DNA from: Bacteriovorax stolpii
GTDB lineage: Bacteria > Bdellovibrionota > Bacteriovoracia > Bacteriovoracales > Bacteriovoracaceae
NCBI GenBank assembly: GCA_945860895.1
Contig: CAMASK010000001.1
Coordinates: forward strand, 1 to 64,000
DNA: 64,000 nt
Reading direction: 5' to 3'
The notes under the pieces were generated by a model. The model saw nothing but the letters and a program-made list of their open reading frames with translations. It did no database searches and was not told the DNA's origin. Made by a program: the position numbers and the translations under genes. Shown here one piece after another: positions 17,467-25,356 of this stretch. How positions within the stretch are numbered: position 1 is the stretch's first letter; each line of letters starts with the position of its first letter.

Positions 17467-19017
17467 ATGTTCAATTCAAGTTGGTTAGTATTAGCAGTAC
17501 TTGTTTCGACTTCCAGTTTTGCTGGAATCAGTTTCAAGCAAAAACAATTGAGAGTTAACTCTCTTATGAAACTGCAAAAACATGCTCCTGCCATTGCCTT
17601 AGAGGCCTATCAAAGAGAATTAGATTATGAACAAAGAGGGTTGTCAGTTGAAAGCCGTGCAAAAATTGAAACAAATCTCTTAGCAGATAAAATACGCCAA
17701 CAAATTCACGTCGCTTATAGGGCTGCCTTAGATCAGCATCAGGATTCAGATTCTGCTCGTGAAGAAGTCAGAGCAGGAATTGAAAAGGATCTGGAACTTG
17801 CAGCACCTGAATTGAAAGAAGAATTACTTACTCTCGCAATGAATACTCTTGATTCAATTGACCAAGGTGGAGTCAGTCAGAATGTTGAATTGGCCACCTT
17901 AGAGCAATCCATTAAAGAAGAAGTCATTGTTAGAAAGAAATTTTTAAACGCCGAAGTTCCAGACGCAATGATATTTATTCCTGAAACACAAATTTCTGAT
18001 CCTAATAAGAAAGAATATGCTTCCAAAGCAGAGCTGATGGAGTCTCTGGTTTCAAATCAGGAGAGTAGCGGTTGGGTATCTACCAGTAACCAAACTGTAA
18101 ATACTGCCGTTATAACAAAGGTGGATTCGAAAATTTCTCTACAAGTGAAATTCTCTTTCCTGGGGGTTGCAGTTGAGGCTGGACCCAGTATCATTTTTAA
18201 GCGTGAATACATCACTAACGCCACAATTATCGCCGAAGGTTTAAGCCCTGTTCTGATGAGGGATGGAAATTTTGATTATTGGAAGCGTGACAGTAATAAC
18301 AAAATTGTTCTTAAAAATGGGGTACAACAAAAAAGATTCATTTCTTTTACTTGTGATACTCAACTCCAATTTGGAACGGAATATGAAGGGGCTGGTGGAT
18401 TTAAATTCTTAGGTCTTGGTGGGACCAGCTCGGTTTCACAAAAATTTGTTAATACAGTAATTATGACCTCTCGTCGTATTGCCTTGCCTGAATATGTTGA
18501 GGGTAAAAGCATGACCATCAAATATCTTTCCGAACTTTGCCATAATAATTTTCTTTCAGCTCACTATAACAATACGATGACAGTAGCGGATTCATTAAAT
18601 GCCATGATGAGAAATGTGGTAGCTGGTCTTGAATTTTCTCACCCCAAAACAAAATGTGCCGTGGATACCCAGTGTTACAACTGGTTCAATAAAGAAGTTA
18701 TCGCATTGGTTAAATATAACAACTTTCCACGTTGTGCAGAGGAAAATAGCCGTGAAAAATTCCGTTCTTGTCAGCTGCGAGGTCTTAAAGGACAGAATTG
18801 CCCCGTTTATGAGAAAGGACAGCACACCTCTGATGGACAATGGGAATACACTTGTGATGTTGGATTAAAATGCGTGAAATCTGAAGGGAGAACTTATTTC
18901 TTAGGCGCAGTATGGTCTTATTCTAAAGGAAGCTGCCAGGTAATTAAACCTAAGACTTATAAGAGTCCTTTTGAAAAGAAAGTTCCTCAATATATTGAAC
19001 TAGATTTATCCCCTTAA
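17467..19017 (+). CDS. Secreted protein with helical N-half and Cys-rich C-terminus, unknown
   Basis: The 516-residue protein begins with a signal peptide (MFNSSWLVLAVLVSTSSFAG). An N-terminal helical, Glu-rich region (about 20-165) is followed by a beta-rich middle region (about 195-340). The C-terminal third carries at least ten Cys, including CAVDTQC and CDVGLKC, which suggests disulfides. No enzyme motif is apparent and I do not recognise the family. Ribosome binding site GGAG precedes the ATG at 17467. It converges on coaE with a 4-base overlap of stop codons. Confidence 0.7.
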   Translation: MFNSSWLVLAVLVSTSSFAGISFKQKQLRVNSLMKLQKHAPAIALEAYQRELDYEQRGLSVESRAKIETNLLADKIRQQIHVAYRAALDQHQDSDSAREEVRAGIEKDLELAAPELKEELLTLAMNTLDSIDQGGVSQNVELATLEQSIKEEVIVRKKFLNAEVPDAMIFIPETQISDPNKKEYASKAELMESLVSNQESSGWVSTSNQTVNTAVITKVDSKISLQVKFSFLGVAVEAGPSIIFKREYITNATIIAEGLSPVLMRDGNFDYWKRDSNNKIVLKNGVQQKRFISFTCDTQLQFGTEYEGAGGFKFLGLGGTSSVSQKFVNTVIMTSRRIALPEYVEGKSMTIKYLSELCHNNFLSAHYNNTMTVADSLNAMMRNVVAGLEFSHPKTKCAVDTQCYNWFNKEVIALVKYNNFPRCAEENSREKFRSCQLRGLKGQNCPVYEKGQHTSDGQWEYTCDVGLKCVKSEGRTYFLGAVWSYSKGSCQVIKPKTYKSPFEKKVPQYIELDLSP

Positions 19018-19655
19018 TTATCAAATATCTGGCGGAGGAATTGATTAATCTCTTCTGCCATTTCTTCCTCTGTCAGAGAATTATTGATAATAAATTCTGC
19101 TTTTAATTTTTTATCTTCGATATCCATCTGTTGATTTAAAATGTTCTCTGCCATTTCTTCAAGAAGACCATCTCGTTTCATGAGACGAGTCCTTTGAATT
19201 TTTCTTGGAGCATAAACCAAAACGTTCAAATCAAATAATCTTTCCAGATTTTTCTCAAATAACAGAGGCACATCATAAATCACAAATTCAGGATTAGTGA
19301 GTTTTAAAAAAGCGGCTTCAAAGGCTTTGGGCAATCGCTGGTAGATAAAATTTTCGACCTTCGTCTTAACTCCTGTATTTAAAAAAACTTTTTCTCTTAA
19401 AGTTGGAAAATGGATGGTTCCATCTTTTATTGCTTCAGGGATTTCTTTAGAAATAAAAGAAAAAGTTTCAGGCAGTGTATAGATCTCCTTAACCAGATGA
19501 TCAGCGTTGATTATAGGAATTCCATGTTTTTTGAAAGCTTCTGCGACTGTCGTTTTTCCGGAAGCTATTCCACCTGTTAAACCGATAACTGGAACTTTTA
19601 ATCCATACAAACGGTGATCTGGTGTTAAGCGCTGGTACTTTGCCTTAAGTTTCAT
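19014..19655 (-). CDS. coaE: Dephospho-CoA kinase
   Basis: CoaE phosphorylates the ribose 3'-OH of dephospho-CoA, the last step of coenzyme A synthesis. The 213-residue protein has the P-loop GLTGGIASGKTT near residue 25, then INADHLVKEIY and the segment VIYDVPLLFEK, all typical. It has about 20 extra N-terminal residues before the usual start. The ATG overlaps the mazG stop by four bases, so coupling supports this start. Confidence 0.95.
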   Translation of the reverse strand: MKLKAKYQRLTPDHRLYGLKVPVIGLTGGIASGKTTVAEAFKKHGIPIINADHLVKEIYTLPETFSFISKEIPEAIKDGTIHFPTLREKVFLNTGVKTKVENFIYQRLPKAFEAAFLKLTNPEFVIYDVPLLFEKNLERLFDLNVLVYAPRKIQRTRLMKRDGLLEEMAENILNQQMDIEDKKLKAEFIINNSLTEEEMAEEINQFLRQIFDN

Positions 19656-20437
19656 TTCTTTTTAACCTCAATCCATAATTTTTCCAGCTCCTCCTGAGGG
19701 GTTTGTTCAAGAGTGGCACCCATTGATTTCACTATGTCTTCTACTTTTTGAAAGCGTTTAATAAATTTTTTATTGGCATCCTTCAAGCATTCTTCAGGGT
19801 TTAAATTTAAATGCCGAGCCAGTTGGGCTACCGAAAATAATAAATCCCCAATCTCTTCTTTTACTCTGTCTGAATTAAATTTCCCACCTGGTGGAAGTTC
19901 TTCTTTTACCTCTTGCCACTCTTCCTCAACTTTGGAAATGACTTGATAATAATCTTGCCAGTCAAAATTAACAGTCGTGGATTTTGTTCCTATTTTAAAG
20001 GCTGCCTCAAGGGCGGGAGCATGAAGAAACTTAGTATCAATAGAGTATTTTTTTTCACCTTTTTCTTTAGTCTTAATCTCCTTCCAATTTGCCACCACCT
20101 CATCGCTTGAAAGATTATTCGATTCGTTTCCAAAGACATGGGGATGGCGGCGAATAATTTTATCCGCCAGAGTCTTTGCCACTGATTCCAGTGAAAATTT
20201 ATTTGTTTCCTGGGCAATTGTAGAGTGGAGCAGAATTTGTAACAAAACATCTCCTAGTTCCTCCTCCATGAGCTTGGGATCTTTTAATTCAGTGGCTTCA
20301 ATAAACTCATAAGTCTCTTCAATAAGATATTTCAGTAAGGATTCATGAGTTTGCTCTAAATCCCAAGGACAACCTTTGATGGGATCTCGAAGTTTCTCGA
20401 TAACTTCTATACATCTAAGCAGTTCTGAGTGACTCAA
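19652..20437 (-). CDS. mazG: Nucleoside triphosphate pyrophosphohydrolase MazG
   Basis: MazG hydrolyses NTPs and dNTPs to monophosphates and clears aberrant nucleotides. The 261-residue protein has tandem MazG domains. The first contains CPWDLEQTHESLLKYLIEET and the metal-binding EExxE/ELGDVLLQ pattern. The second contains KVEEEWQEVKEELP and EEIGDLLFSVAQLARHL. It is co-transcribed with coaE and diverges from ybeY across about 43 bases. Confidence 0.95.
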   Translation of the reverse strand: MSHSELLRCIEVIEKLRDPIKGCPWDLEQTHESLLKYLIEETYEFIEATELKDPKLMEEELGDVLLQILLHSTIAQETNKFSLESVAKTLADKIIRRHPHVFGNESNNLSSDEVVANWKEIKTKEKGEKKYSIDTKFLHAPALEAAFKIGTKSTTVNFDWQDYYQVISKVEEEWQEVKEELPPGGKFNSDRVKEEIGDLLFSVAQLARHLNLNPEECLKDANKKFIKRFQKVEDIVKSMGATLEQTPQEELEKLWIEVKKK

Positions 20438-20480
20438 ACTTGGCTCCTTCTTATTGCCTGGTATTCAAGAAAAGGATAAC

Positions 20481-21032
20481 ATGGCCATTATGAAGAAACA
20501 CGCTTTCATCCAGGTTGATTTTCAATCCTCAGTTAGGCTGAGTGCCTCCGAAAAGCATAAAATTGCTAATTGGCTTAAGATGGCTTCTGGGGTCATAGAA
20601 ATATTGATTAAGAATCATAAAATTATTCACTCTAGTTGGCTTAAAGATACTTCATGCATAAAAGTTTCGGTTCTTCTTTGCGGAGAAGCTAAAATAAAAC
20701 AGCTAAATTCTGAGTATCGTAATAAAAATAAAGTGACTGATGTCCTCTCATTTCCCTCTTTTAATTCTTTACGCAGGGCCAAAGAGAAAGGTGATTTTAC
20801 TACTGAAGAGCTATATCTTGGAGACCTGGCCATTTGTCATTCAAGGACAAAGCAGCAAGCACGAGACTTTAAAATTTCGTATTGGGACGAATTTATTCAC
20901 TTGTTCATGCATGGAATAATTCATCTTTTAGGTTATGATCACGAGCTTTCTCAAAAAGAAGAGAAAGTGATGCAGAATTTCGAAAATTTAAGTCTTGATA
21001 TGTTCTCAAAAGCAAAAAAAAAGGGTCCATAA
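20481..21032 (+). CDS. ybeY: Endoribonuclease YbeY
   Basis: YbeY is the metal-dependent RNase needed for 16S rRNA 3'-end maturation and ribosome quality control. The zinc-binding motif HGIIHLLGYDH (H-x3-H-x5-H) is intact, and VTDVLSFP upstream is the family signature. ATG 20481 is preferred because AAAGGA lies just before it. An in-frame TTG at 20454 would only add nine residues. The 183-residue product ends KKKGP, and its last codons and stop lie inside the left arm of a terminator hairpin now split by an insertion sequence. Confidence 0.93.
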   Translation: MAIMKKHAFIQVDFQSSVRLSASEKHKIANWLKMASGVIEILIKNHKIIHSSWLKDTSCIKVSVLLCGEAKIKQLNSEYRNKNKVTDVLSFPSFNSLRRAKEKGDFTTEELYLGDLAICHSRTKQQARDFKISYWDEFIHLFMHGIIHLLGYDHELSQKEEKVMQNFENLSLDMFSKAKKKGP

Positions 21033-21038
21033 TTAGAC

Positions 21039-21073
21039 TGTACCCTTAAAAAAGTACATTTAAAAAAAACAGC
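21039..21073. repeat. Left terminal inverted repeat of the IS3-family element
   Basis: It starts TGTACCC and shares scattered identity with the right end over about 35 bases, including an ACA and an A-rich block ending in GC. Confidence 0.65.
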
Positions 21074-21929
21074 TCAAAAGCCCCCGGCACTCTGCCGGGG
21101 GCTTTTTGTTTAAACCCTTTTGTGGACGTTCGTTATTGTAATATTCAATTGTCCTTCTGACTTCATCGCTCACTTCTTCATATGTTTTACATTGTTTTAC
21201 CTCAGCTAAGTCCTTAAATGTTCCAAAAAAGTTTTCAATGGGAGCATTATCTAAACAATTGCCTCTCCTGGACATAGATTGCGTTACACCAGATTGTTCT
21301 AACAGATTTACATAATGAGGATGGGTATATTGGAATCCTTGGTCGGAATGAATTAGCAAGTTTGATTTTTTATGCTCTGGAAGTTTAGACAATAATTTTT
21401 TAAATTCCTCGATGAATTGGCTAACTGCCGGTGTCTTCATCAAATTGTAGGAAACAATTTCATTAGTTCCGAGATCCTTGGTGGCTGATAGATAAGCTTT
21501 TTCGCATTTTCCATAATAAAGGTAAGTCATGTCAGTTGAGTAGGCTTGGTCTGGCAGTGGCTGAACAAAGTTTCTGTTTAAGATGTTCGGGATTAAATCA
21601 TGCACTTTGGCACTTGTGCTCATTCCTCTGTATGGGTTGCGCCTTCTAATTTTTGTGTGAAGACCATACTGGCTTTTAATTCTGGCTATCTTCTTGTGGT
21701 TAAATATGTGCCCATTCCTCCTTAGAATCATGTCTAGAGTTACGATTCCGGCCTTTCTTCGACTTTTCTCAAAATGATGACGAATGACTCTAAGAGAATT
21801 AAAGTCTCGAGTTTTTCTAGGTTCTTCGTTCTTCAAAAAGGCGTAATAACCACTCCTGCTCACCTCAGCGTAACGACACATCATGGACAAACAGAGTGAT
21901 GAATCTTTCTTGAGGGCCTCACGAATCAT
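21060..21929 (-). CDS. IS3-family transposase OrfB (DDE integrase domain)
   Basis: The 289-residue protein has an N-terminal HTH_21-like region and an rve integrase core. The DDE triad is visible as Asp in YSTDMTYLYYG, Asp in LLIHSDQGFQYTHP and Glu in NAPIENFFGTFK. It is probably made mostly as an OrfAB fusion by -1 frameshifting in the preceding gene. The frame is open from the slip site through the ATG at 21929. Its last codons fold into a 14-bp hairpin. Confidence 0.93.
   Translation of the reverse strand: MIREALKKDSSLCLSMMCRYAEVSRSGYYAFLKNEEPRKTRDFNSLRVIRHHFEKSRRKAGIVTLDMILRRNGHIFNHKKIARIKSQYGLHTKIRRRNPYRGMSTSAKVHDLIPNILNRNFVQPLPDQAYSTDMTYLYYGKCEKAYLSATKDLGTNEIVSYNLMKTPAVSQFIEEFKKLLSKLPEHKKSNLLIHSDQGFQYTHPHYVNLLEQSGVTQSMSRRGNCLDNAPIENFFGTFKDLAEVKQCKTYEEVSDEVRRTIEYYNNERPQKGLNKKPPAECRGLLSCFF
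21076..21106. terminator. Strong hairpin in the 3' end of the IS transposase gene
   Basis: A perfect 14-bp stem (21076-21089 with 21093-21106, core GCCCCCGGCA) has a 3-base loop, with A and T runs at the base. It overlaps the end of orfB and could stop transcripts entering or leaving the element. Confidence 0.7.
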
Positions 21930-21937
21930 CTCGAACT

Positions 21938-22312
21938 TTAAAGTTCGTCGTCCGAAAGGCCCCGGAGCTTTTTTAGATGAGCGATGACCTCTTTCTGGTA
22001 AGCATTTTCAGCTTTTAGCTCCTCAATGCTCATTTTGTGTATGGATTTATTTTTTCCACGCCTGTCGAGATAGGAAGGCATCTTACTTTGGGATCTCCAA
22101 CGAGTGAGGCAAGAATCTATGTAATGTTTATCGAAACAGGAAACACCAAGCAAATGATTAAAAAACTCTACTCTCGTAAACCCATCGGTTGGCCCAGCCA
22201 GGATTAACTCTTTGAAAGCTTCAGTGAATTGTACTTGATTCTTAGGGGTAACTTTCGCAACGTAGGGGCTACTAACTAGCTTTTTCCGCTCTGAGATTGA
22301 TAGGGCCTTCAT
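21938..22312 (-). CDS. IS3-family transposase OrfA
   Basis: The 124-residue protein has a helix-turn-helix-like DNA-binding region followed by a leucine-zipper segment (IEELKAENAYQKEVIAHLKKL region near the end). It starts 8 bases after AAGGAG. Near its 3' end lies an A6G slippery heptamer that can shift ribosomes into the orfB frame. Confidence 0.9.
   Translation of the reverse strand: MKALSISERKKLVSSPYVAKVTPKNQVQFTEAFKELILAGPTDGFTRVEFFNHLLGVSCFDKHYIDSCLTRWRSQSKMPSYLDRRGKNKSIHKMSIEELKAENAYQKEVIAHLKKLRGLSDDEL
21968..21974 (-). other. Programmed -1 frameshift site (A6G) joining OrfA to OrfB
   Basis: On the minus strand the sequence reads AAAAAAG, with orfA codons CTA AAA AAG. A -1 slip continues into the orfB frame, which is open from here to the orfB ATG. 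This is the classical IS3 arrangement for making the full transposase. Confidence 0.85.
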
Positions 22313-22353
22313 GATCTGCTCCTTTTAAGGATTTTAACCCGTTTTTCAGGCAA

Positions 22354-22388
22354 GCAGTTTTATTTGCTTGTCTAAAAAACGGGGTACA
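22354..22388. repeat. Right terminal inverted repeat of the IS3-family element
   Basis: It ends GGGTACA, the exact complement of the seven outermost bases of the left end. It lies between the orfA ribosome binding site and the right arm of the split terminator. Confidence 0.65.
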
Positions 22389-22427
22389 GATCATAATGGA
22401 CCCTTTTTTTAAGTATAATTAATTATC

Positions 22428-23780
22428 TTAGAGCTTGATAGCTTTCTGATCTTTTGAAAGAGCAGTCTTCAAATTCACTCGTCCACCAGAAACAATTTTT
22501 CCTTTAAATTCAGGAACAGCAACTGATGATTTCATAAGCACTGCTTTAAGCTGAACAGCTGTTAATTCTGGATAATATCCTAGAACCATAGCAGCTACGC
22601 CTGAAGTATTTGGAGATGCCATTGAAGTTCCTGAGGCCATTCCGTACTTGTTACCAACAATTGTTGAATAAATGTTCGAGCCAGGAGCAGCTAAATCCAC
22701 GGTGTTTTTACCAATATTTGAAAAACTAGAAAGTGAGCCTGAGCTAGTTGTAGAAGCGATAACCAATAAGTTTTCGCTATCGAATGCTGCCGGATATTTT
22801 GGTTCAACATCATTGTCGTGCCAAGCAAACGGACCAGAAGAATCGTTACCAGCTGAAGCTATAACCAGAACGTTGTACTGTTCGCCAATTTCATTGATTA
22901 CATCACGAACAACCATTCCGCCTTCATTAACTGATTTACCGAAAGAACAGTTGATAACTTTAGCTCCATTCTTGGCAGCATATTTGTAAGCTTCAACAAT
23001 ATTTGAATCAAGTTCATCTGAATCGTCAGGCACAGTTCTGATCGCCATAATTTTCACGTTATTAGCTACACCAGCAATACCTAGACCGTTGTTTTGAGTT
23101 GCTGCAATTGTTCCAGCAACGTGAGTTCCGTGCCAGTGAGAAGCCATCGTATTCATAGTTGCGCGGCCTTGAGCATCTCTGACCAGGGTATTGATTCCGT
23201 GAATATCATCAATGTAACCATTGTTGTCATCATCGATTCCGTTCGCAGGAATTTCATCTTCATTTGTCCACATGATATCTTTTAAGTCTTCATGATTGTG
23301 ATCAACTCCGGTATCAACAACTGCCACGATAACTTCCTGGGCATCTTTATTTGGAAGGGAATCATAAGCTGAACTTACATCCATACCAGTACGAGTTGTG
23401 AAGGCCCAAAGCTTTGAAGCATCTGGATCATTGAAAGACACAAAGTTGAAATCCGTAAAGCTCTTAATGGCCAAGGAAACATGGTCCAATACTTCAAGCT
23501 TAGGCATCATTCTTTTTTCGCCGTAGAAATCTTTTTGAGAATATTCAACAGAGTCATTGATCGAAAGCTCTTGAGTTAAATCCGAAAGATGATTGGTTTT
23601 AACTAAATAAAGATTACCGATAACTTTTTTTGCGCTCTTAATTAGGGGAGATTTCACCAAGTTCTGACCTGCTTTCATTTTGATAAACAAATGCTTAGGG
23701 TGAAAACGGCCACCAGAAGCCTGGGCAGACAGGGAAATTGCCGTAAAAATCATTAAAATTCCAATACTTAGCTTGTTCAT
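22428..23780 (-). CDS. Secreted subtilisin-like serine protease (S8)
   Basis: The 450-residue precursor has a signal peptide (MNKLSIGILMIFTAISLSAQ), then a propeptide of roughly 100 residues. The peptidase S8 domain has all catalytic residues: Asp156 in VAVVDTGVDHNHED, His217 in WHGTHVAGT and Ser386 in GTSMASPNTSG, with oxyanion Asn312 in ASAGND. The start at 23780 is chosen because AAAGGA lies 8 bases upstream; an upstream in-frame ATG at 23813 would bury the signal peptide. It ends shortly after the Ser region. It is probably an extracellular or periplasmic degradative enzyme; a role in prey digestion is only a guess. Confidence 0.93.
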   Translation of the reverse strand: MNKLSIGILMIFTAISLSAQASGGRFHPKHLFIKMKAGQNLVKSPLIKSAKKVIGNLYLVKTNHLSDLTQELSINDSVEYSQKDFYGEKRMMPKLEVLDHVSLAIKSFTDFNFVSFNDPDASKLWAFTTRTGMDVSSAYDSLPNKDAQEVIVAVVDTGVDHNHEDLKDIMWTNEDEIPANGIDDDNNGYIDDIHGINTLVRDAQGRATMNTMASHWHGTHVAGTIAATQNNGLGIAGVANNVKIMAIRTVPDDSDELDSNIVEAYKYAAKNGAKVINCSFGKSVNEGGMVVRDVINEIGEQYNVLVIASAGNDSSGPFAWHDNDVEPKYPAAFDSENLLVIASTTSSGSLSSFSNIGKNTVDLAAPGSNIYSTIVGNKYGMASGTSMASPNTSGVAAMVLGYYPELTAVQLKAVLMKSSVAVPEFKGKIVSGGRVNLKTALSKDQKAIKL

Positions 23781-23999
23781 TAAACGCATCCTTTCTATGC
23801 AGGTAAAAGTCATCCAAACGATACAAGGAAAAGACTAATCAGCGCAACTTAAAGGTTCTGACTTCTGACAGGTAAGGAAACATTTACATTGTGCGTTATC
23901 TTGGTCCGTTTGCCTTGATACAATGGGTCAAGGAAAGGGTTGGTTTTTCTAGGATAATGTTTAAATCACCCATTCTAAAAACAAAAGGTTTGAACCTTC

Positions 24000-25349
24000 A
24001 TGGCTTCTTTAACAAACAAACAAGTTTTCTCCTTATGCCTCACCATGATGATGAGTTCTGCCCATGCACTCAATGACACGATTCAAGGTTCTCTTGGTGG
24101 TATGAGTAATCAGGTTAATCGAGATATTGGTGACGTTCCAGGTAACCGTTACAATGGTGATTTCAATTTTAATTATCACAGAGATTCTTCTTTTGAGGTT
24201 GAGCGTAAGTTTAACCTTTCTGCACAAATTAATGATCAGAGTTTGACCATGTATTCTTTGCAAGAAGCTTACGTTGGATATAAAGGCATTTTTAGAGGTT
24301 GGAATTCAGTCACTAAAACGGGTGATCAGGTCAAATTCGGCAGACAAATTCTTCCTTGGTCAGAATTGGATAAAGCATGGGGTTTAGGTAAATTAAATAA
24401 CCGCAAGAATTTTGATTTCTTTGATCCAGGTCAGGAAGGTTTGATTGGATTAAATTATGAAAATAAATCAAGTTCAGGTTTTTTTTGGAAAGCTTTTGCT
24501 TCCGGCCTGTACGCGCCTGAGATGAACCCGGGCCTTGATGTCAATAAATCAGACAACACAATTACTTCTCGAAACCCTTGGGCCAATCCACCTGCTGCAA
24601 CTACGGTGATTGATGGGAATGTAACTCCCATTCAATATATTGTTCAATATCCTTCTATTTCGGATGTTGTTTATCGCTATTCTTTGGGTGCCAATGTTGG
24701 CTGGGAAAATAAGCATTGGGCAGCTGATGGTTTCTTTATTCGTAAACCAGAAAACAATATTTCAACCAATGTAGAAGTTGCCCTCGCTCAAGATGCAGCT
24801 TCGGTTAAAGCTTTCATTAAACCTGAAGTTTATTATCATGATGTTTTTGGTGGTGCTTTGAAATATAGAAATGCAGATGTGGAAATGAATGTGAGTGGTC
24901 TGGCGGTTTATCCAAACACTTTTCCAGATGGTAACCAGGACGCTACTACCTATACTGAAATCAAAACCGAGAAGCGTCGTGAAGCTTACTTAGGTGGCGG
25001 TATTTCTAAAATCAATGACAAATATGGAATGGGTTTTAACTATGTGGCCCGCGTAAGTCCATTTGACCGTCAACGAGACTCACTAGCTCAAGATCCTCGT
25101 TGGAACCAGGCAGTACATGGATTTTTGTCCCGAAATTTAGGTCGTAAGTATCGTCTTTCTGGGGACCTGAAATACGACATGCTCACCACTGATCGTTTAG
25201 TGATGTTGCGCGCTGGTTATAAAGTATCGAAAGAGTTGCTTATGAGTTTGGGAGTGAATATGATCGGGACCCCAAATAGCGGCAAGTCGTATTGGTCACC
25301 ATTTACTAATAACGATGCTGTGTTTGCAGGACTTCGCTATATTTTTTAG
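24000..25349 (+). CDS. Outer-membrane beta-barrel protein, porin-like
   Basis: The 449-residue protein has a signal peptide (to about AHA, residue 23). It then has alternating aromatic/polar strands throughout and ends in ...FAGLRYIF, a C-terminal Phe typical of BAM substrates. The segment KFGRQILPWSELDKAWGLG resembles alginate-export or DUF1302-type barrels, but I cannot fix the family. It diverges from the protease gene across about 220 bases and lies 7 bases before the first of two lipoprotein genes. Confidence 0.8.
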   Translation: MASLTNKQVFSLCLTMMMSSAHALNDTIQGSLGGMSNQVNRDIGDVPGNRYNGDFNFNYHRDSSFEVERKFNLSAQINDQSLTMYSLQEAYVGYKGIFRGWNSVTKTGDQVKFGRQILPWSELDKAWGLGKLNNRKNFDFFDPGQEGLIGLNYENKSSSGFFWKAFASGLYAPEMNPGLDVNKSDNTITSRNPWANPPAATTVIDGNVTPIQYIVQYPSISDVVYRYSLGANVGWENKHWAADGFFIRKPENNISTNVEVALAQDAASVKAFIKPEVYYHDVFGGALKYRNADVEMNVSGLAVYPNTFPDGNQDATTYTEIKTEKRREAYLGGGISKINDKYGMGFNYVARVSPFDRQRDSLAQDPRWNQAVHGFLSRNLGRKYRLSGDLKYDMLTTDRLVMLRAGYKVSKELLMSLGVNMIGTPNSGKSYWSPFTNNDAVFAGLRYIF

Positions 25350-25356
25350 GGAATGT

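Larger units (their letters stand above)
21039..22388 (-). mobile_element. IS3-family insertion sequence, 1350 bp
   Basis: The element carries orfA and orfB of an IS3-family transposase on the minus strand. It is bounded by imperfect inverted repeats beginning TGTACCC (21039 onward) and ending GGGTACA (to 22388), the TG...CA termini usual for the family. The outermost seven bases match exactly, then scattered matches run to about 35 bases. The flanking bases GAC (left) and GAT (right) are only a near match, so a clean target duplication is not visible. Both orfs and the frameshift signal are intact, so it may still be active. Confidence 0.85.
21014..22407. terminator. Bidirectional terminator split by an IS element
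   Basis: The left arm, a run of A followed by GGGTCCAT (to about 21030), is complementary to the right arm ATGGACCC plus seven T (about 22396-22407). Brought together they would form a stem of about 15 bp, ending both ybeY (plus) and the protease gene (minus). The two arms are now 1.35 kb apart, on either side of the IS3-family element. Confidence 0.65.

Noticed and set aside
21022-22402. GGGTCCAT...ATGGACCC taken as the terminal inverted repeats of the IS
   Set aside because: The TG...CA ends typical of IS3 elements lie further in (TGTACCC/GGGTACA). The outer sequence forms the last codons of ybeY and continues into A/T runs, fitting a split terminator better.
24033-24263. Minus-strand open frame inside the barrel protein gene
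   Set aside because: It is an antisense shadow of the strongly coding plus-strand frame with no ribosome binding site or recognisable product. The same holds for the other short antisense frames in flhB, rpsA, bamA and pepD.
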